Assembly: GCF_019797825.1 (NCBI RefSeq) | Contig: NZ_CP081855.1 | Span: 620,001-684,000, forward strand | From: Limosilactobacillus panis | GTDB lineage: Bacteria > Bacillota > Bacilli > Lactobacillales > Lactobacillaceae | Length of the DNA stretch: 64,000 nt | Reading direction: 5' to 3' | Part shown: positions 27,171 through 35,195 of the stretch, piece after piece | Layout: each line of letters begins with the position of its first letter | How positions within the stretch are numbered: the first letter of the stretch is position 1 | Position numbers and translations under genes: made by a program | Notes under the pieces: generated by a model | Seen by the model: the letters and a program-made list of their open reading frames with translations, nothing else | What the model was told of the DNA's origin: nothing | The model's database searches: none

Positions 27171-28991
27171 ATGTGTGGAATTGTTGGAGTAACCGGTACT
27201 GACCAGAGTTTATCAATCCTGATTGAGGGGCTGAAACGGCTGGAGTACCGGGGCTACGACTCAGCAGGGGTTTATTTAAACGACCAAAAGGGTCATGATT
27301 ACCTCGTTAAACGACCGGGACGGATTAGCAACCTGGAAGCAGCCTTGACGGATGATGTTCACGGTCTTTCCGGGATTGGCCATACCCGGTGGGCAACGCA
27401 TGGTGAACCAAGTGAGGCGAATGCGCACCCCCAATACTCTCAGGATGACCGTTTTTACCTGGTTCACAACGGGGTAATTGAAAACTATGCCCAATTGAAG
27501 AAGGAGTACTTGGCCGGGGTTCACTTCACAAGTCAGACTGATACTGAAGTAATTGTTCAATTAGTTGATAAATTTGTTATTGAAAACAATATGTCAACTG
27601 AAGGGGCCCTTTTAAAGGTGCTGCGTTTAATCAGCTCTGACTCTTCCTACGCATTCGTGATGATTGATCGGGAGCAACCGGACACCCTATACGTTGCCAA
27701 GAACAAGTCACCATTGTTGGTCGGCTTGGCTGATGGTTACAACATGGTGGGCTCAGATGCAATGTCAATGATCAAGCAGACGAACACCTTCATGGAAATC
27801 GATGACCATGAACTGGTAATTGTTAAGCCTGACCACGTCACAATCAAGGACTTTGACGGCAACGAAAAGCACCGCGAGTCGTTTAAGGTTGACATGGATG
27901 AGAACGCCGCTGACAAGGGGACTTACCCATACTACATGCTGAAGGAAATTGATGAACAGCCGGCAGTGATGCGGAAGCTGGTTCAAAAGTACTTTGGTAA
28001 GGATGGGCAACCGCAAATTGACGAAAAGCTGCTGAAGTCAATGGCCGATGCCGACCACTTATACATTGTGGGTGCCGGAACTAGTTACCACGCTGGTTTA
28101 GTTGGTGCCCGGATTTTTGAACGGCTCTGTGGGGTCCCAACTAGTGTTCACATTTCTTCGGAATTTGCCTACGAACAGCCATTGCTGTCCAAGAAGCCAT
28201 TCTTCATTTTCCTGAGCCAGAGTGGTGAAACCGCAGATAGCCGGCAGGTACTGGTGAACGTGAATAAGAACAACTGGCCAAGTCTGACGATTACCAACGT
28301 TGATAAGTCAACTCTTTCTCGTGAAGCGACCTTCACTGAATTGCTCTATGCCGGTCCGGAAATTGCCGTTGCCTCAACGAAGGCCTACACAGCACAAATC
28401 GCCGTTGAAGCAATTCTGGCCAAGGCTCTGGGTGAATACCTGGGCAAGCAACCAGCCAAGGACTTTGACGTTAAGCACCAGCTCGGGCTAGTTGCCAACG
28501 GGATGCAAGCTATTACCGATAGTAAGAAGAAGATTGAAGAGGTGGCCGCGCGTTACCTTTCGAAGCCGCGGAATGCCTTCTATATAGGTCGGGGAATTGA
28601 CTGGAGCGTCTCTTTGGAAGCAGCGCTGAAGCTGAAGGAAATTTCCTATGTTCAAGCAGAAGGCTTCGCATCCGGTGAACTGAAGCACGGGACAATTGCC
28701 CTGATTGAAAAGAATACACCGGTCATCGGTATCATCACCCAAGACCGGACGGCTGGTTTGACCCGGAGTAACCTGGACGAAACTAAGGCCCGGGGGGCAA
28801 GTACGATCACCATCGTTTCCCGGCACCTGGCCCAAGAAGATGACACGATTGTCTTGGCGGATGTTGATGAATACTTGACACCATTGCTCAGTGTACTTCC
28901 GGCACAACTGCTAGCTTATTACACCAGTCTGGGGAAGGGATTGGATGTGGATAAGCCGCGGAACCTTGCTAAGTCAGTTACTGTTCAATAA
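27171..28991 (+). CDS. glmS: glutamine-fructose-6-phosphate aminotransferase
   Basis: Makes glucosamine 6-phosphate from fructose 6-phosphate and glutamine, the entry to amino sugar synthesis. It has 606 residues. N-terminal Ntn glutaminase domain beginning MCGIVGVTG (Cys2 nucleophile) with GHTRWATHG; two SIS domains with VGAGTSYHAG, SQSGETADS and ASTKAYTAQ; the C-terminal ends LAKSVTVQ, as usual. It has its own promoter and an 80-nt leader without glmS-ribozyme features. Next to glmM but separately transcribed. Confidence 0.98.
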   Translation: MCGIVGVTGTDQSLSILIEGLKRLEYRGYDSAGVYLNDQKGHDYLVKRPGRISNLEAALTDDVHGLSGIGHTRWATHGEPSEANAHPQYSQDDRFYLVHNGVIENYAQLKKEYLAGVHFTSQTDTEVIVQLVDKFVIENNMSTEGALLKVLRLISSDSSYAFVMIDREQPDTLYVAKNKSPLLVGLADGYNMVGSDAMSMIKQTNTFMEIDDHELVIVKPDHVTIKDFDGNEKHRESFKVDMDENAADKGTYPYYMLKEIDEQPAVMRKLVQKYFGKDGQPQIDEKLLKSMADADHLYIVGAGTSYHAGLVGARIFERLCGVPTSVHISSEFAYEQPLLSKKPFFIFLSQSGETADSRQVLVNVNKNNWPSLTITNVDKSTLSREATFTELLYAGPEIAVASTKAYTAQIAVEAILAKALGEYLGKQPAKDFDVKHQLGLVANGMQAITDSKKKIEEVAARYLSKPRNAFYIGRGIDWSVSLEAALKLKEISYVQAEGFASGELKHGTIALIEKNTPVIGIITQDRTAGLTRSNLDETKARGASTITIVSRHLAQEDDTIVLADVDEYLTPLLSVLPAQLLAYYTSLGKGLDVDKPRNLAKSVTVQ

Positions 28992-28999
28992 GATAAATA

Positions 29000-29037
29000 G
29001 TCGCGATGGTCACCGTCGACCGTTGCGGCTTTTTTAA
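29000..29037 (+). terminator. terminator after glmS
   Basis: Stem GTCGCGATGG / CCGTTGCGGC (with G-U pairs), short loop, TTTTTT tail. Confidence 0.8.
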
Positions 29038-29068
29038 TTCCCAAAATTGACATTTTTGAAATTTTGTA

Positions 29069-29097
29069 TTGACTTATATCGATGAAACCGCTATCAT
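29069..29097 (+). promoter_or_regulatory. promoter of the small RNA at 29.1 kb
   Basis: TTGACT, 17-nt spacer, TATCAT: near-consensus sigma-A elements directly after the glmS terminator, with no gene start until 29233. Confidence 0.7.
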
Positions 29098-29103
29098 AAT
29101 AAT

Positions 29104-29186
29104 TGCAAGGTATTAAGTATTTACCTTCTAATCAATTCTCTTTCTCTCTTATGCCAATCACCGTCATTGCGACGGTGATTTTTTGG
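29104..29186 (+). ncRNA. small RNA candidate with pyrimidine-rich loop
   Basis: A predicted transcript of about 80 nt runs from the promoter at 29069-29097 to a perfect 10-bp terminator hairpin (AATCACCGTC / GACGGTGATT, then TTTTTGG). It has no start codon with a ribosome site. A CU tract (TTCTCTTTCTCTCTT) is unpaired in the obvious fold and is complementary to purine-rich Shine-Dalgarno sequences, as in known Firmicute base-pairing RNAs. It could instead be a leader attenuator for the gene at 29233. Confidence 0.6.
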
Positions 29187-29232
29187 TTTTAAATCGTTAT
29201 AATTAACAAGGTAGAGAAGGGAGAAGAATACT

Positions 29233-29544
29233 TTGGAAAAGCAACACGAAGTTTTAACATTAATTGAAGAGATTACCCGTAACGACGGGAGTACCTATTA
29301 TGAAATTGGTAATATGGTCCATAATGGACGGGCTGAATTAGCAGCGGAACGCGGCTTCATTAAGGAGGTCCGCATCCTTCAATTGAATATCCCTCATTCA
29401 CGAAATGTCGCTAAGTACGAGGACTACATCAATAGCCATTATAAGATGCAGGACGAGTCGATGGACCACTGGGAAGAATGGAAGCGAACACCCGAGATGG
29501 ACAAGGTGGTTGCTGATATCTTGAAAGAAAATCACATCGGTTAG
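29233..29544 (+). CDS. hypothetical protein, 103 aa
   Basis: Not recognised. Soluble, charged protein without membrane segment or signal peptide; an N-terminal part with two short amphipathic stretches (EVLTLIEEITRNDGSTYYEI) and a helical, acidic C-terminus. The start is TTG after GGGAGAAGAATAC. It follows the small RNA candidate and stands alone. Coding status is supported by the ribosome site and codon use like its neighbours. Confidence 0.65.
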   Translation: MEKQHEVLTLIEEITRNDGSTYYEIGNMVHNGRAELAAERGFIKEVRILQLNIPHSRNVAKYEDYINSHYKMQDESMDHWEEWKRTPEMDKVVADILKENHIG

Positions 29545-29734
29545 GATGATTGATAAAGGCTTAATGGGGCACCAGTAGCCGAAAAGAGAAGGTGGGGGCC
29601 CTTAAATTATTGAATAAAGCAGGAAAGGGGAAATTTTTTGCCTTTTCTGGCCTTATTTTTTATGAAGGGGCTATACACCAGGCATTTCAGCCAGTATAAT
29701 TTTGTGAGGATTACAAAAAGTGGGGGTTGTTGAA

Positions 29735-31570
29735 ATGAGATTAGCTAGGCGTAGGCAGCGTCAATATATTACTGGCATTGATGGTCTACGTACGTTGGCG
29801 GTATTGGGGGTAATTGTTTACCACCTTTTACCAAATGTACTGCAAGGGGGCTACCTAGGGGTTCCCCTTTTTCTGTTGATATCCGGTTATTTCGTTACGT
29901 ACCAGATATCCAAGCACCTAATGCAAGACGGTTTCTTTGATATTCGGGCGTTCTATAAGCGACGTTTTAAGCGCCTTTACCCAGTCTTAATTGCAATGCT
30001 GGTTTTGACAACAGCATATATTACCCTGTTTGCCCGGCCACTTTTGTACCATATTAAGGCGATTGTCCTAACTAACCTGCTGTGGGTCTATAACTGGTGG
30101 GAAATTAAAAATGGTCAGTCCTACTTTGACCAATTTGGTGGAATCTCGCCGTTTACTCACCTGTGGACACTTGGGGTGGAGGCCCAATTCTACTTATTGT
30201 GGCCACTGATTTTGATCCTGCTTTTCAGAATCCTAGGAAAGAAGAAGCGGGTGAGTCGTGTTGTCCTCTTATTGGCAATTGCCTCTGCGGTAGAGATGGC
30301 CCTCCTCTATGACCCGGGGAACATCAACCGGGTATATTACGGGACCGATACCCGGGCTTTCTCCCTCCTATTGGGATCTTGGCTGGGGCTTACCTGGCCG
30401 CTAAACCGCTTGCGTAAAAACCTAATTCAGTCTGACATAAACATGCTGAATGGGTTAGGAATTGCTTCAATTATCATCACCATCATTGGTTTCTTTACCT
30501 TGAATGGTCAGAACCCGGCGACCTACAGCGGGGGAATGTTCTTTTATAGCTTCATTGGCATGATCACTACGGCAATGATTTTGCACCCGGGAGCCAGCAT
30601 GAATCGGTGGATGACCAACCCGGTATTCACCTGGGTTGGGAAGCGGTCCTACGGGATTTATGTTTATCAGTACCCGGTAATGGCCTTTTATGAACAGGCG
30701 ATTCACGTTGGTGTCCACCCGATTATTAATTCATTAATCGAACTTGTGATTATCGGAGTCGTTAGTGAGCTTTCCTACCAGCTTTTGGAAAAGCCACTGG
30801 CTAACTATGATTGGACAAATATTAGACAAGATTTACATAGTATTAAGACAATCTCACTTCAAGGAGGAATTAAAATGGCTTTTAGTGTTATCGCTTTGGG
30901 AATTGCCCTCTTCGGCTTAAGTCAACCAGACCACCAGCCTGCTAAGACGGCGGTCCAGGCCCGCATCGAACATAACCACCAGCTTGCTGCTCAACATAAT
31001 AAGCAGCTTGCGGAGGGGAAGAAGACGTCCACGGAAAAGTCTGGCAAGTTGGAAAAGAAGTACAACTTGACTGCCCAACAGGTCAAGGTGCTGAAGAATA
31101 CTAAAGTGACGGCAATCGGTGATTCGGTAATGGCTGATGCAGCCAATAGTATCCAAGAATTAATGCCCCAGGCCTATGTTGATGCCAAGGTTGGTCGCCA
31201 GGGGTCAGAAGCACCCGCGGTAATCAGTCAATTAAAGTCCGACGGGCACCTGAATAAGAACGTGGTACTGAATTTAGGAACGAACGGGGCAATGACCAAG
31301 GAGACAGTGAATCAGATTCTTTCTGGGATTGGTTCTAACCGCCAGATCTATTGGCTGACGGCCCACGTACCGACCAAGCCATGGCAGCAAACTGTTAACC
31401 GGGAAATCAAGGCCGCGGCAAAGAAGCATAAGAATGTCCACGTGATTGACTGGTCGGCGGAAAGTAATAATCATGCGGACTGGTTTGCTGATGATAATGT
31501 TCATATGGATGAACAAGGGAATATTCATTACACGCGGATGGTTGCCAAGGCGATTTTGAATCACCAGTAA
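29735..31570 (+). CDS. OatA-like membrane O-acyltransferase with SGNH domain
   Basis: Probably acetylates a cell-surface polymer such as peptidoglycan (OatA) or teichoic acid. It has 611 residues. The N-terminal acyltransferase-3 domain has about 10-11 helices with GIDGLRTLAVLGVIVYHL and HLWTLGVEAQFYLLWPL (conserved His/Glu). A linker rich in Lys/Gln/His leads to an extracellular SGNH domain: TAIGDSVMADA (Ser), LNLGTNGA (Gly/Asn) and DNVHMDEQG (Asp-His pair). A GTG at 29720 after GAGGA is an alternative start. A MarR-HAD pair follows. Confidence 0.9.
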   Translation: MRLARRRQRQYITGIDGLRTLAVLGVIVYHLLPNVLQGGYLGVPLFLLISGYFVTYQISKHLMQDGFFDIRAFYKRRFKRLYPVLIAMLVLTTAYITLFARPLLYHIKAIVLTNLLWVYNWWEIKNGQSYFDQFGGISPFTHLWTLGVEAQFYLLWPLILILLFRILGKKKRVSRVVLLLAIASAVEMALLYDPGNINRVYYGTDTRAFSLLLGSWLGLTWPLNRLRKNLIQSDINMLNGLGIASIIITIIGFFTLNGQNPATYSGGMFFYSFIGMITTAMILHPGASMNRWMTNPVFTWVGKRSYGIYVYQYPVMAFYEQAIHVGVHPIINSLIELVIIGVVSELSYQLLEKPLANYDWTNIRQDLHSIKTISLQGGIKMAFSVIALGIALFGLSQPDHQPAKTAVQARIEHNHQLAAQHNKQLAEGKKTSTEKSGKLEKKYNLTAQQVKVLKNTKVTAIGDSVMADAANSIQELMPQAYVDAKVGRQGSEAPAVISQLKSDGHLNKNVVLNLGTNGAMTKETVNQILSGIGSNRQIYWLTAHVPTKPWQQTVNREIKAAAKKHKNVHVIDWSAESNNHADWFADDNVHMDEQGNIHYTRMVAKAILNHQ

Positions 31571-31582
31571 GGAGCGACGGTT

Positions 31583-32044
31583 GTGGTTGAGGATGAACAC
31601 TTATTAGATCAGGCAATCGATCTTTACCTGACGGGGTTAAAGGGACTTGGTTCCTTTGTCTCTGAGCCCTCCGCAGCTTTTTTCTTATCTTTTGAGCAAT
31701 ACTTGATTTTACACAATATCGTTCACCATCCAGGAGTAAAATTGATGGACATCGCAAAGGACCGGGCGGTTACCCGCAGTGCCGTTTCCCGACAGTTGAA
31801 AGTTCTGTTGACAAACCACTACGTTATCCAAAAAAAGGATCCGGTGGACCGACGGCGACAGTCCTTAGTGGCCACGTCTGAAGGAATAAGGGTGGAAAAA
31901 CAGATTACTCAGCGGATTAAAAAACGCTTTAGTAACTGGCTAACTATCTTCGGCATGAAACGGGGGGCCCAGTTATTGGACCTCCTTTCCGAATTTAACC
32001 AGCAGATTGTTCAGGCAAATACGGAGAGGGATGAATCAAAATGA
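31583..32044 (+). CDS. MarR-family transcriptional regulator
   Basis: Protein of 153 residues with a winged helix: VKLMDIAKDRAVTRSAVSRQL (recognition helix), then the wing KKDPVDRRRQSLVATSEG, a classic MarR DxRxxxLxxT pattern. GTG start after AAGGAG. It overlaps the HAD gene by 4 nt (ATGA) and follows the acyltransferase by 12 nt, so the three may form one unit. Its ligand and targets are unknown. Confidence 0.9.
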   Translation: MVEDEHLLDQAIDLYLTGLKGLGSFVSEPSAAFFLSFEQYLILHNIVHHPGVKLMDIAKDRAVTRSAVSRQLKVLLTNHYVIQKKDPVDRRRQSLVATSEGIRVEKQITQRIKKRFSNWLTIFGMKRGAQLLDLLSEFNQQIVQANTERDESK

Positions 32045-32847
32045 TTAAGATGATTGCATTAGACCTTGATAACACGTTGCTCAACAGTAATAAGGAGATT
32101 TCCCCACGAAATGAGGCGGTTTTGAAGAAGCTTCACCAGCAAGGAATCCACGTCGTCTTGTGTACGGGACGGCCAATTAACGCCATCTGGCCCTACATTG
32201 AGCAATTAGGGCTAACTGATTCGGACGATTACACGATCACCTTTAACGGGGGGCTGGTGATTAATAATCGGACGAAAGACCACCTGTATGAGATGGGAAT
32301 GGATAAGCATGATTTGGCACCCTTATTACACTTTGTTAACGTTCACCATATACCACTAAATGTTTTAGACTTTGACCAGGTTTTCGAACTGAATGACTTC
32401 CCGGGCTCGATATACCGGTCGGTCCTGAAAAACATTAAGTTTAGAAACATTAAGGCGACGCAATTGCCAGAGGAGACCTTTAGTAAGGCCGTAATGGCAA
32501 TTTCACCGAAAAAACTAACACCAATCATTAAGAAACTTCCGGCCGAACTGAAGAAGCATTATCACGCTGTGCAGTCACAGGCAATGATTATGGAGTTCTT
32601 GCCAATCGGCGTTAATAAGGCGGCTGGTCTTAAGGTGCTATTGAAGCACTTTGGTGATGGCTTCAGCAACCTGATGAGCTTTGGCGATGCCGATAACGAC
32701 CTTGAAATGATTAAGGCGGCGCGGCAGGGCATTGTGATGGCTAATGGCTTGCCAGCGGTTAAGAAGGTTGCCACAGCGATTACCGACACGAATGATGATG
32801 ACGGGGTGGCCACGTATTGTGAACGTTTCTTTGCAACACAACTGTAA
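32041..32847 (+). CDS. Cof-type HAD hydrolase
   Basis: Cytoplasmic phosphatase of the HAD superfamily, subfamily IIB. It has 268 residues. Motif I LDLDNTLLNS (nucleophile Asp), motif II LCTGRP, Lys of motif III near residue 195 (NKAAGLKVLL), motif IV GDADNDLEMI. Probably acts on sugar phosphates or nucleotides; the exact substrate cannot be read. Translationally coupled to the MarR gene. Confidence 0.92.
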   Translation: MIKMIALDLDNTLLNSNKEISPRNEAVLKKLHQQGIHVVLCTGRPINAIWPYIEQLGLTDSDDYTITFNGGLVINNRTKDHLYEMGMDKHDLAPLLHFVNVHHIPLNVLDFDQVFELNDFPGSIYRSVLKNIKFRNIKATQLPEETFSKAVMAISPKKLTPIIKKLPAELKKHYHAVQSQAMIMEFLPIGVNKAAGLKVLLKHFGDGFSNLMSFGDADNDLEMIKAARQGIVMANGLPAVKKVATAITDTNDDDGVATYCERFFATQL

Positions 32848-32868
32848 TATAAGCGGCAAAGAAGCAGT

Positions 32869-32926
32869 AAAAAAGGCAAAAATCCGCGGAATCTCAAGGA
32901 TTCTTTGGATTTTTTGCCTTTTTTTA
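32869..32926 (+). terminator. terminator after the HAD gene
   Basis: Stem AAAAAAGGCAAAAATCC / GGATTTTTTGCCTTTTTTT with an inner hairpin (GGAATCTCAAGGATTC). Confidence 0.85.
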
Positions 32927-33165
32927 GTTTAATTTTGAAGATTTCATGAAAAAGTTAGGGTACTTGAAAAATCCAGTTCTGATGCCTTTTGACGCCTGCT
33001 CTTGAAAACAAGGAGATAGTTAATATTACAATCAAGTAACATTATATTGGCGAAATAGGGGAAAGCGAAAAGAAGCTGTTACAGACTAGTAATATTCACC
33101 GTGTACCATAAGAGCTGTTGAATGAACGAAATAAATCAGAATGATAAAGGATGGTTGTTTAGTTT
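32927..33165 (+). other. intergenic region, control region of the LysM gene
   Basis: About 240 bp, AT-rich. It must hold the promoter and a leader for the LysM protein. A TGTTAC-N5-AGTAAT pair (about 33078) is close to, but not, a consensus WalR box; no clear -35/-10 pair stands out. The start of the next gene has only the weak GGATGG ribosome site. Confidence 0.4.
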
Positions 33166-33762
33166 ATGAATACTAAGAAAAACTTTGTAAAAGCTTTTGC
33201 TACTCTTGGGGCTGTAGCCTTTGGTGTTACTTCAACAGCAGTTGTTGCTAACGCCAACATGGTTTACACCGTAAAAAGTGGTGATACCCTTTCGAGTATT
33301 TCTTACAAGTTCGCCAAGGACAACAGTTTAATTAATGAAATTGCTAAGGATAACAACTTGTCAGATATTAACCACTTGCAAGTTGGCCAAAAGTTACTGA
33401 TTAAGGGTAACGGAGAAATCTCCACGATGAACACCCCAACCACGCAGGCGACCCAGACAAATGGTAGTCAACAAAACAAGAACAACACGACTGGTAACAA
33501 TACTGCGGATAAGGCTAGCCAATCTAACAACCTTTCCAGTGCCGACCAAGCAGCTAAGGAATGGATTGCCCAACATGAATCTGGTGGTAGTTATACCGCC
33601 CAAAACGGTCGTTACTATGGTCGTTACCAACTTGATTTGGCTTACCTTGGCGGTGACCTTTCACCACAACACCAAGAAGAAGTCGCTCAACAATACATGC
33701 AAAACCGCTATGGCTCTTGGCAAGCTGCCCAGGCTCATTGGGAAGCCAATGGTTGGTGGTAA
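33166..33762 (+). CDS. secreted LysM protein, Apf/transglycosylase-like
   Basis: Extracellular peptidoglycan-binding protein. It has 198 residues: a signal peptide (about 1-30, cleaved near VVANA), a LysM domain (YTVKSGDTLSSISYKFAKD to LQVGQKLLI, about 33-80), a Thr/Asn/Gln-rich linker (85-125) and a C-terminal domain WIAQHESGGSYTAQNGRYYG followed by YQLDLAYLGG. The C-terminal resembles aggregation-promoting-factor / resuscitation-type lysozyme-like domains, with a Glu in the HESGG motif. Strong codon bias suggests high expression. It lies upstream of ssrA. Confidence 0.88.
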   Translation: MNTKKNFVKAFATLGAVAFGVTSTAVVANANMVYTVKSGDTLSSISYKFAKDNSLINEIAKDNNLSDINHLQVGQKLLIKGNGEISTMNTPTTQATQTNGSQQNKNNTTGNNTADKASQSNNLSSADQAAKEWIAQHESGGSYTAQNGRYYGRYQLDLAYLGGDLSPQHQEEVAQQYMQNRYGSWQAAQAHWEANGWW

Positions 33763-33772
33763 TAGTTCTTAT

Positions 33773-33804
33773 AAGGATTGTGCTAGACGGCGCGGTCCTT
33801 TTTG
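33773..33804 (+). terminator. terminator after the LysM gene
   Basis: 11-bp stem AAGGATTGTGC / GCGCGGTCCTT (G-U pairs), 6-nt loop, TTTTT tail. Confidence 0.85.
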
Positions 33805-33829
33805 TTATGCAGTTTGGGGCTAAGTATGA

Positions 33830-33835
33830 TATAAT
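33830..33835 (+). promoter_or_regulatory. ssrA promoter -10 box
   Basis: TATAAT preceded by TATGA, 12 nt before the mature tmRNA 5' end; a -35 box is not obvious. Confidence 0.7.
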
Positions 33836-33847
33836 ACTTAATGTAAC

Positions 33848-34221
33848 GGGGATGTTTTTTGGATTCGACAGGCATAGGTCGAGTTTCAACTGCGTTTCGA
33901 AGGTTGCGTCTTCGTAAAAACGCTCAGTTTTAAATTATAACTGCAAACAATAATTCAAACGCTTACGCATACGCTGCCTAACAAGTAGCGCGCGTAGATC
34001 TACTTCGGGTTCGTCCATGATGCGAATGTAGGTTTTATATGTTAGTGGACTACGCTTCCTGCTCCCGTTTGAAGCAGTAAGAAGAGACCAATCAAACTAG
34101 CTAGCCATGGTTGGCCCTGATCAACGGCGTTTTGGTTAGTGAAGCTTAAATAGTTGAGATACGAACGTAGAGGTTGAAATGGCGATATGCTTGGACACGG
34201 GTTCGACTCCCGTCATCTCCA
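33848..34221 (+). ncRNA. ssrA: transfer-messenger RNA (tmRNA)
   Basis: Rescues stalled ribosomes by acting as tRNA-Ala and then as mRNA for a degradation tag. About 374 nt. The acceptor stem is GGGGATG (5') with CATCTCC (3'); the T-arm GGTTCGACTCC is at 34200-34210 and CCA is encoded at the end. The tag frame at 33943-33981 reads ANNNSNAYAYAA then TAA. Pseudoknot stretches fill the middle. The 3' end is the integration site of the island, and the attL copy restores the intact RNA. Partner gene smpB is at 11.9 kb. Confidence 0.96.
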
Positions 34222-34222
34222 T
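34211..34222 (+). repeat. attL core of the island
   Basis: CGTCATCTCCAT forms the last bases of ssrA and is repeated exactly at 49604-49615, just past the integrase gene. The bases on either side differ, which sets the core at 12 bp. Confidence 0.85.
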
Positions 34223-34320
34223 TTTTGGGGTTTTCAGTGCTTTTAGATTAGCGCAAAACGTTGATATAAAGGCATTTTTATTTTTGGAAAAACATTGAAA
34301 AACGTATTTTTTACCGCAAG

Positions 34321-34341
34321 TGTGGAAAAAGTGCGGAAAAA
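34321..34341 (+). repeat. putative integrase arm-site repeat, left copy 1
   Basis: GTGGAAAAAGTGCGGAAAAA: tandem GCGGAAAAA-type units. Similar pairs at 34398-34417 and 49545-49566 place it near both att sites. Confidence 0.5.
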
Positions 34342-34397
34342 TATTGATCTTCGCCCCAGCGTGGTGCCGTCTGTTTAGGCGGCTTTTTATTTTGCTC

Positions 34398-34417
34398 TGC
34401 GGAAAAGTGCGGAAAAA
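34398..34417 (+). repeat. putative integrase arm-site repeat, left copy 2
   Basis: TGCGGAAAAGTGCGGAAAAA, nearly identical to the copy at 49545 beside attR. Confidence 0.5.
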
Positions 34418-34629
34418 TCATCCCCGTTTTTGTTCCAGACAAGTAGGACTATCTTTTTATGTCCTGCCCGATGTGCCCTTTTAAAGGGTGCAAAATGTGA
34501 AATTACTTTGGGTATGTCATCTTCACAAATTTAACGATCAACTATGTGGTAAAATGTTTTTCGTTTCGCCTGAATGGCAATATACCCTGTAACATAACCT
34601 TATTATCTGAAACTTGAAAGCACGAAAAT

Positions 34630-34661
34630 AGCCCGGAGCTCTGATGAGCTCTGGGCTTTTC
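34630..34661. terminator. bidirectional hairpin terminator
   Basis: 12-bp stem AGCCCGGAGCTC / GAGCTCTGGGCT with a TGAT loop and TTTT tail; A-rich on the other side. It lies at the end of the transposase remnant. Confidence 0.75.
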
Positions 34662-34676
34662 GTACCTAAATTAGTT

Positions 34677-35126
34677 TTACAACACTCTTGAAATGATATT
34701 TTGTACGTTTGATGGGATGGTGTGCATGAATTGGTCAATTTTATCTTCGATAAACTCATTACCAGAGCATTTAAGAACGGAAATTAGGTATACCAATGCG
34801 CAAATGGACGTAATATCAGGTAATGAATTCGTGAAGGAATAGAACGAATCGCCTAATGTTCTATCGTCGGTATTCAATCTTTCTTGCCATGCCAACAAGG
34901 TATATGCTAGCTCTGTTATTGCAATGTAACTTACTTGGCCATCATAACTTTGAATCTGCGATTCATCCATTGCTAAATATTGCTTTGATGCCTTGAAATA
35001 TGATTCAATTTGCCATCTTCTTCCGTAAAGTTGAATGATGGTCTGTGGTTGTAATTTTGTTTGTGCGGTTGAGAGAATCAGATAATCATCATCTCGTCCT
35101 TTTTTGGAACCGTGCTTTTCAATTTT
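34677..35126 (-). pseudogene. IS4-type transposase, C-terminal remnant
   Basis: About 150 codons are readable on the minus strand: KIEKHGSKKGRDDDYLILST, then QLYGRRWQIESYFKASKQYL, then the tail that ends at 34677. The Y-x2-RW-x2-E-x6-K pattern (YREK) is the catalytic Glu signature of IS4-family transposases. A TGA stops the frame just upstream and the rest of the protein is absent, so only the 3' third remains. It lies between attL and the cargo gene and may mark how the cargo arrived. Confidence 0.8.
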
Positions 35127-35195
35127 TCAAGGTACCTTTTTCGCTTAGTCAATTATTAATCAATAATTTTTATATTTCTGGCAGATTGCAAGAAA

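Larger units (their letters stand above)
34223..34676. other. left-end intergenic region of the island
   Basis: About 450 bp without a supported gene. It holds two paired GCGGAAAA repeats (34321-34341, 34398-34417) also seen beside attR, a copy of the CGCCCCAGCGTGG motif (34352-34364), a plus-strand terminator GCCGTC/GGCGGC with TTTTTATTTT (34366-34394), and a hairpin at 34630-34657. Confidence 0.6.

Noticed and set aside
28488..28907. 139-residue minus-strand frame
   Set aside because: Antisense shadow of glmS without a ribosome site.
33065..33110. WalR box upstream of the LysM gene
   Set aside because: TGTTAC-N5-AGTAAT differs from the consensus in the second half-site; not enough to call.
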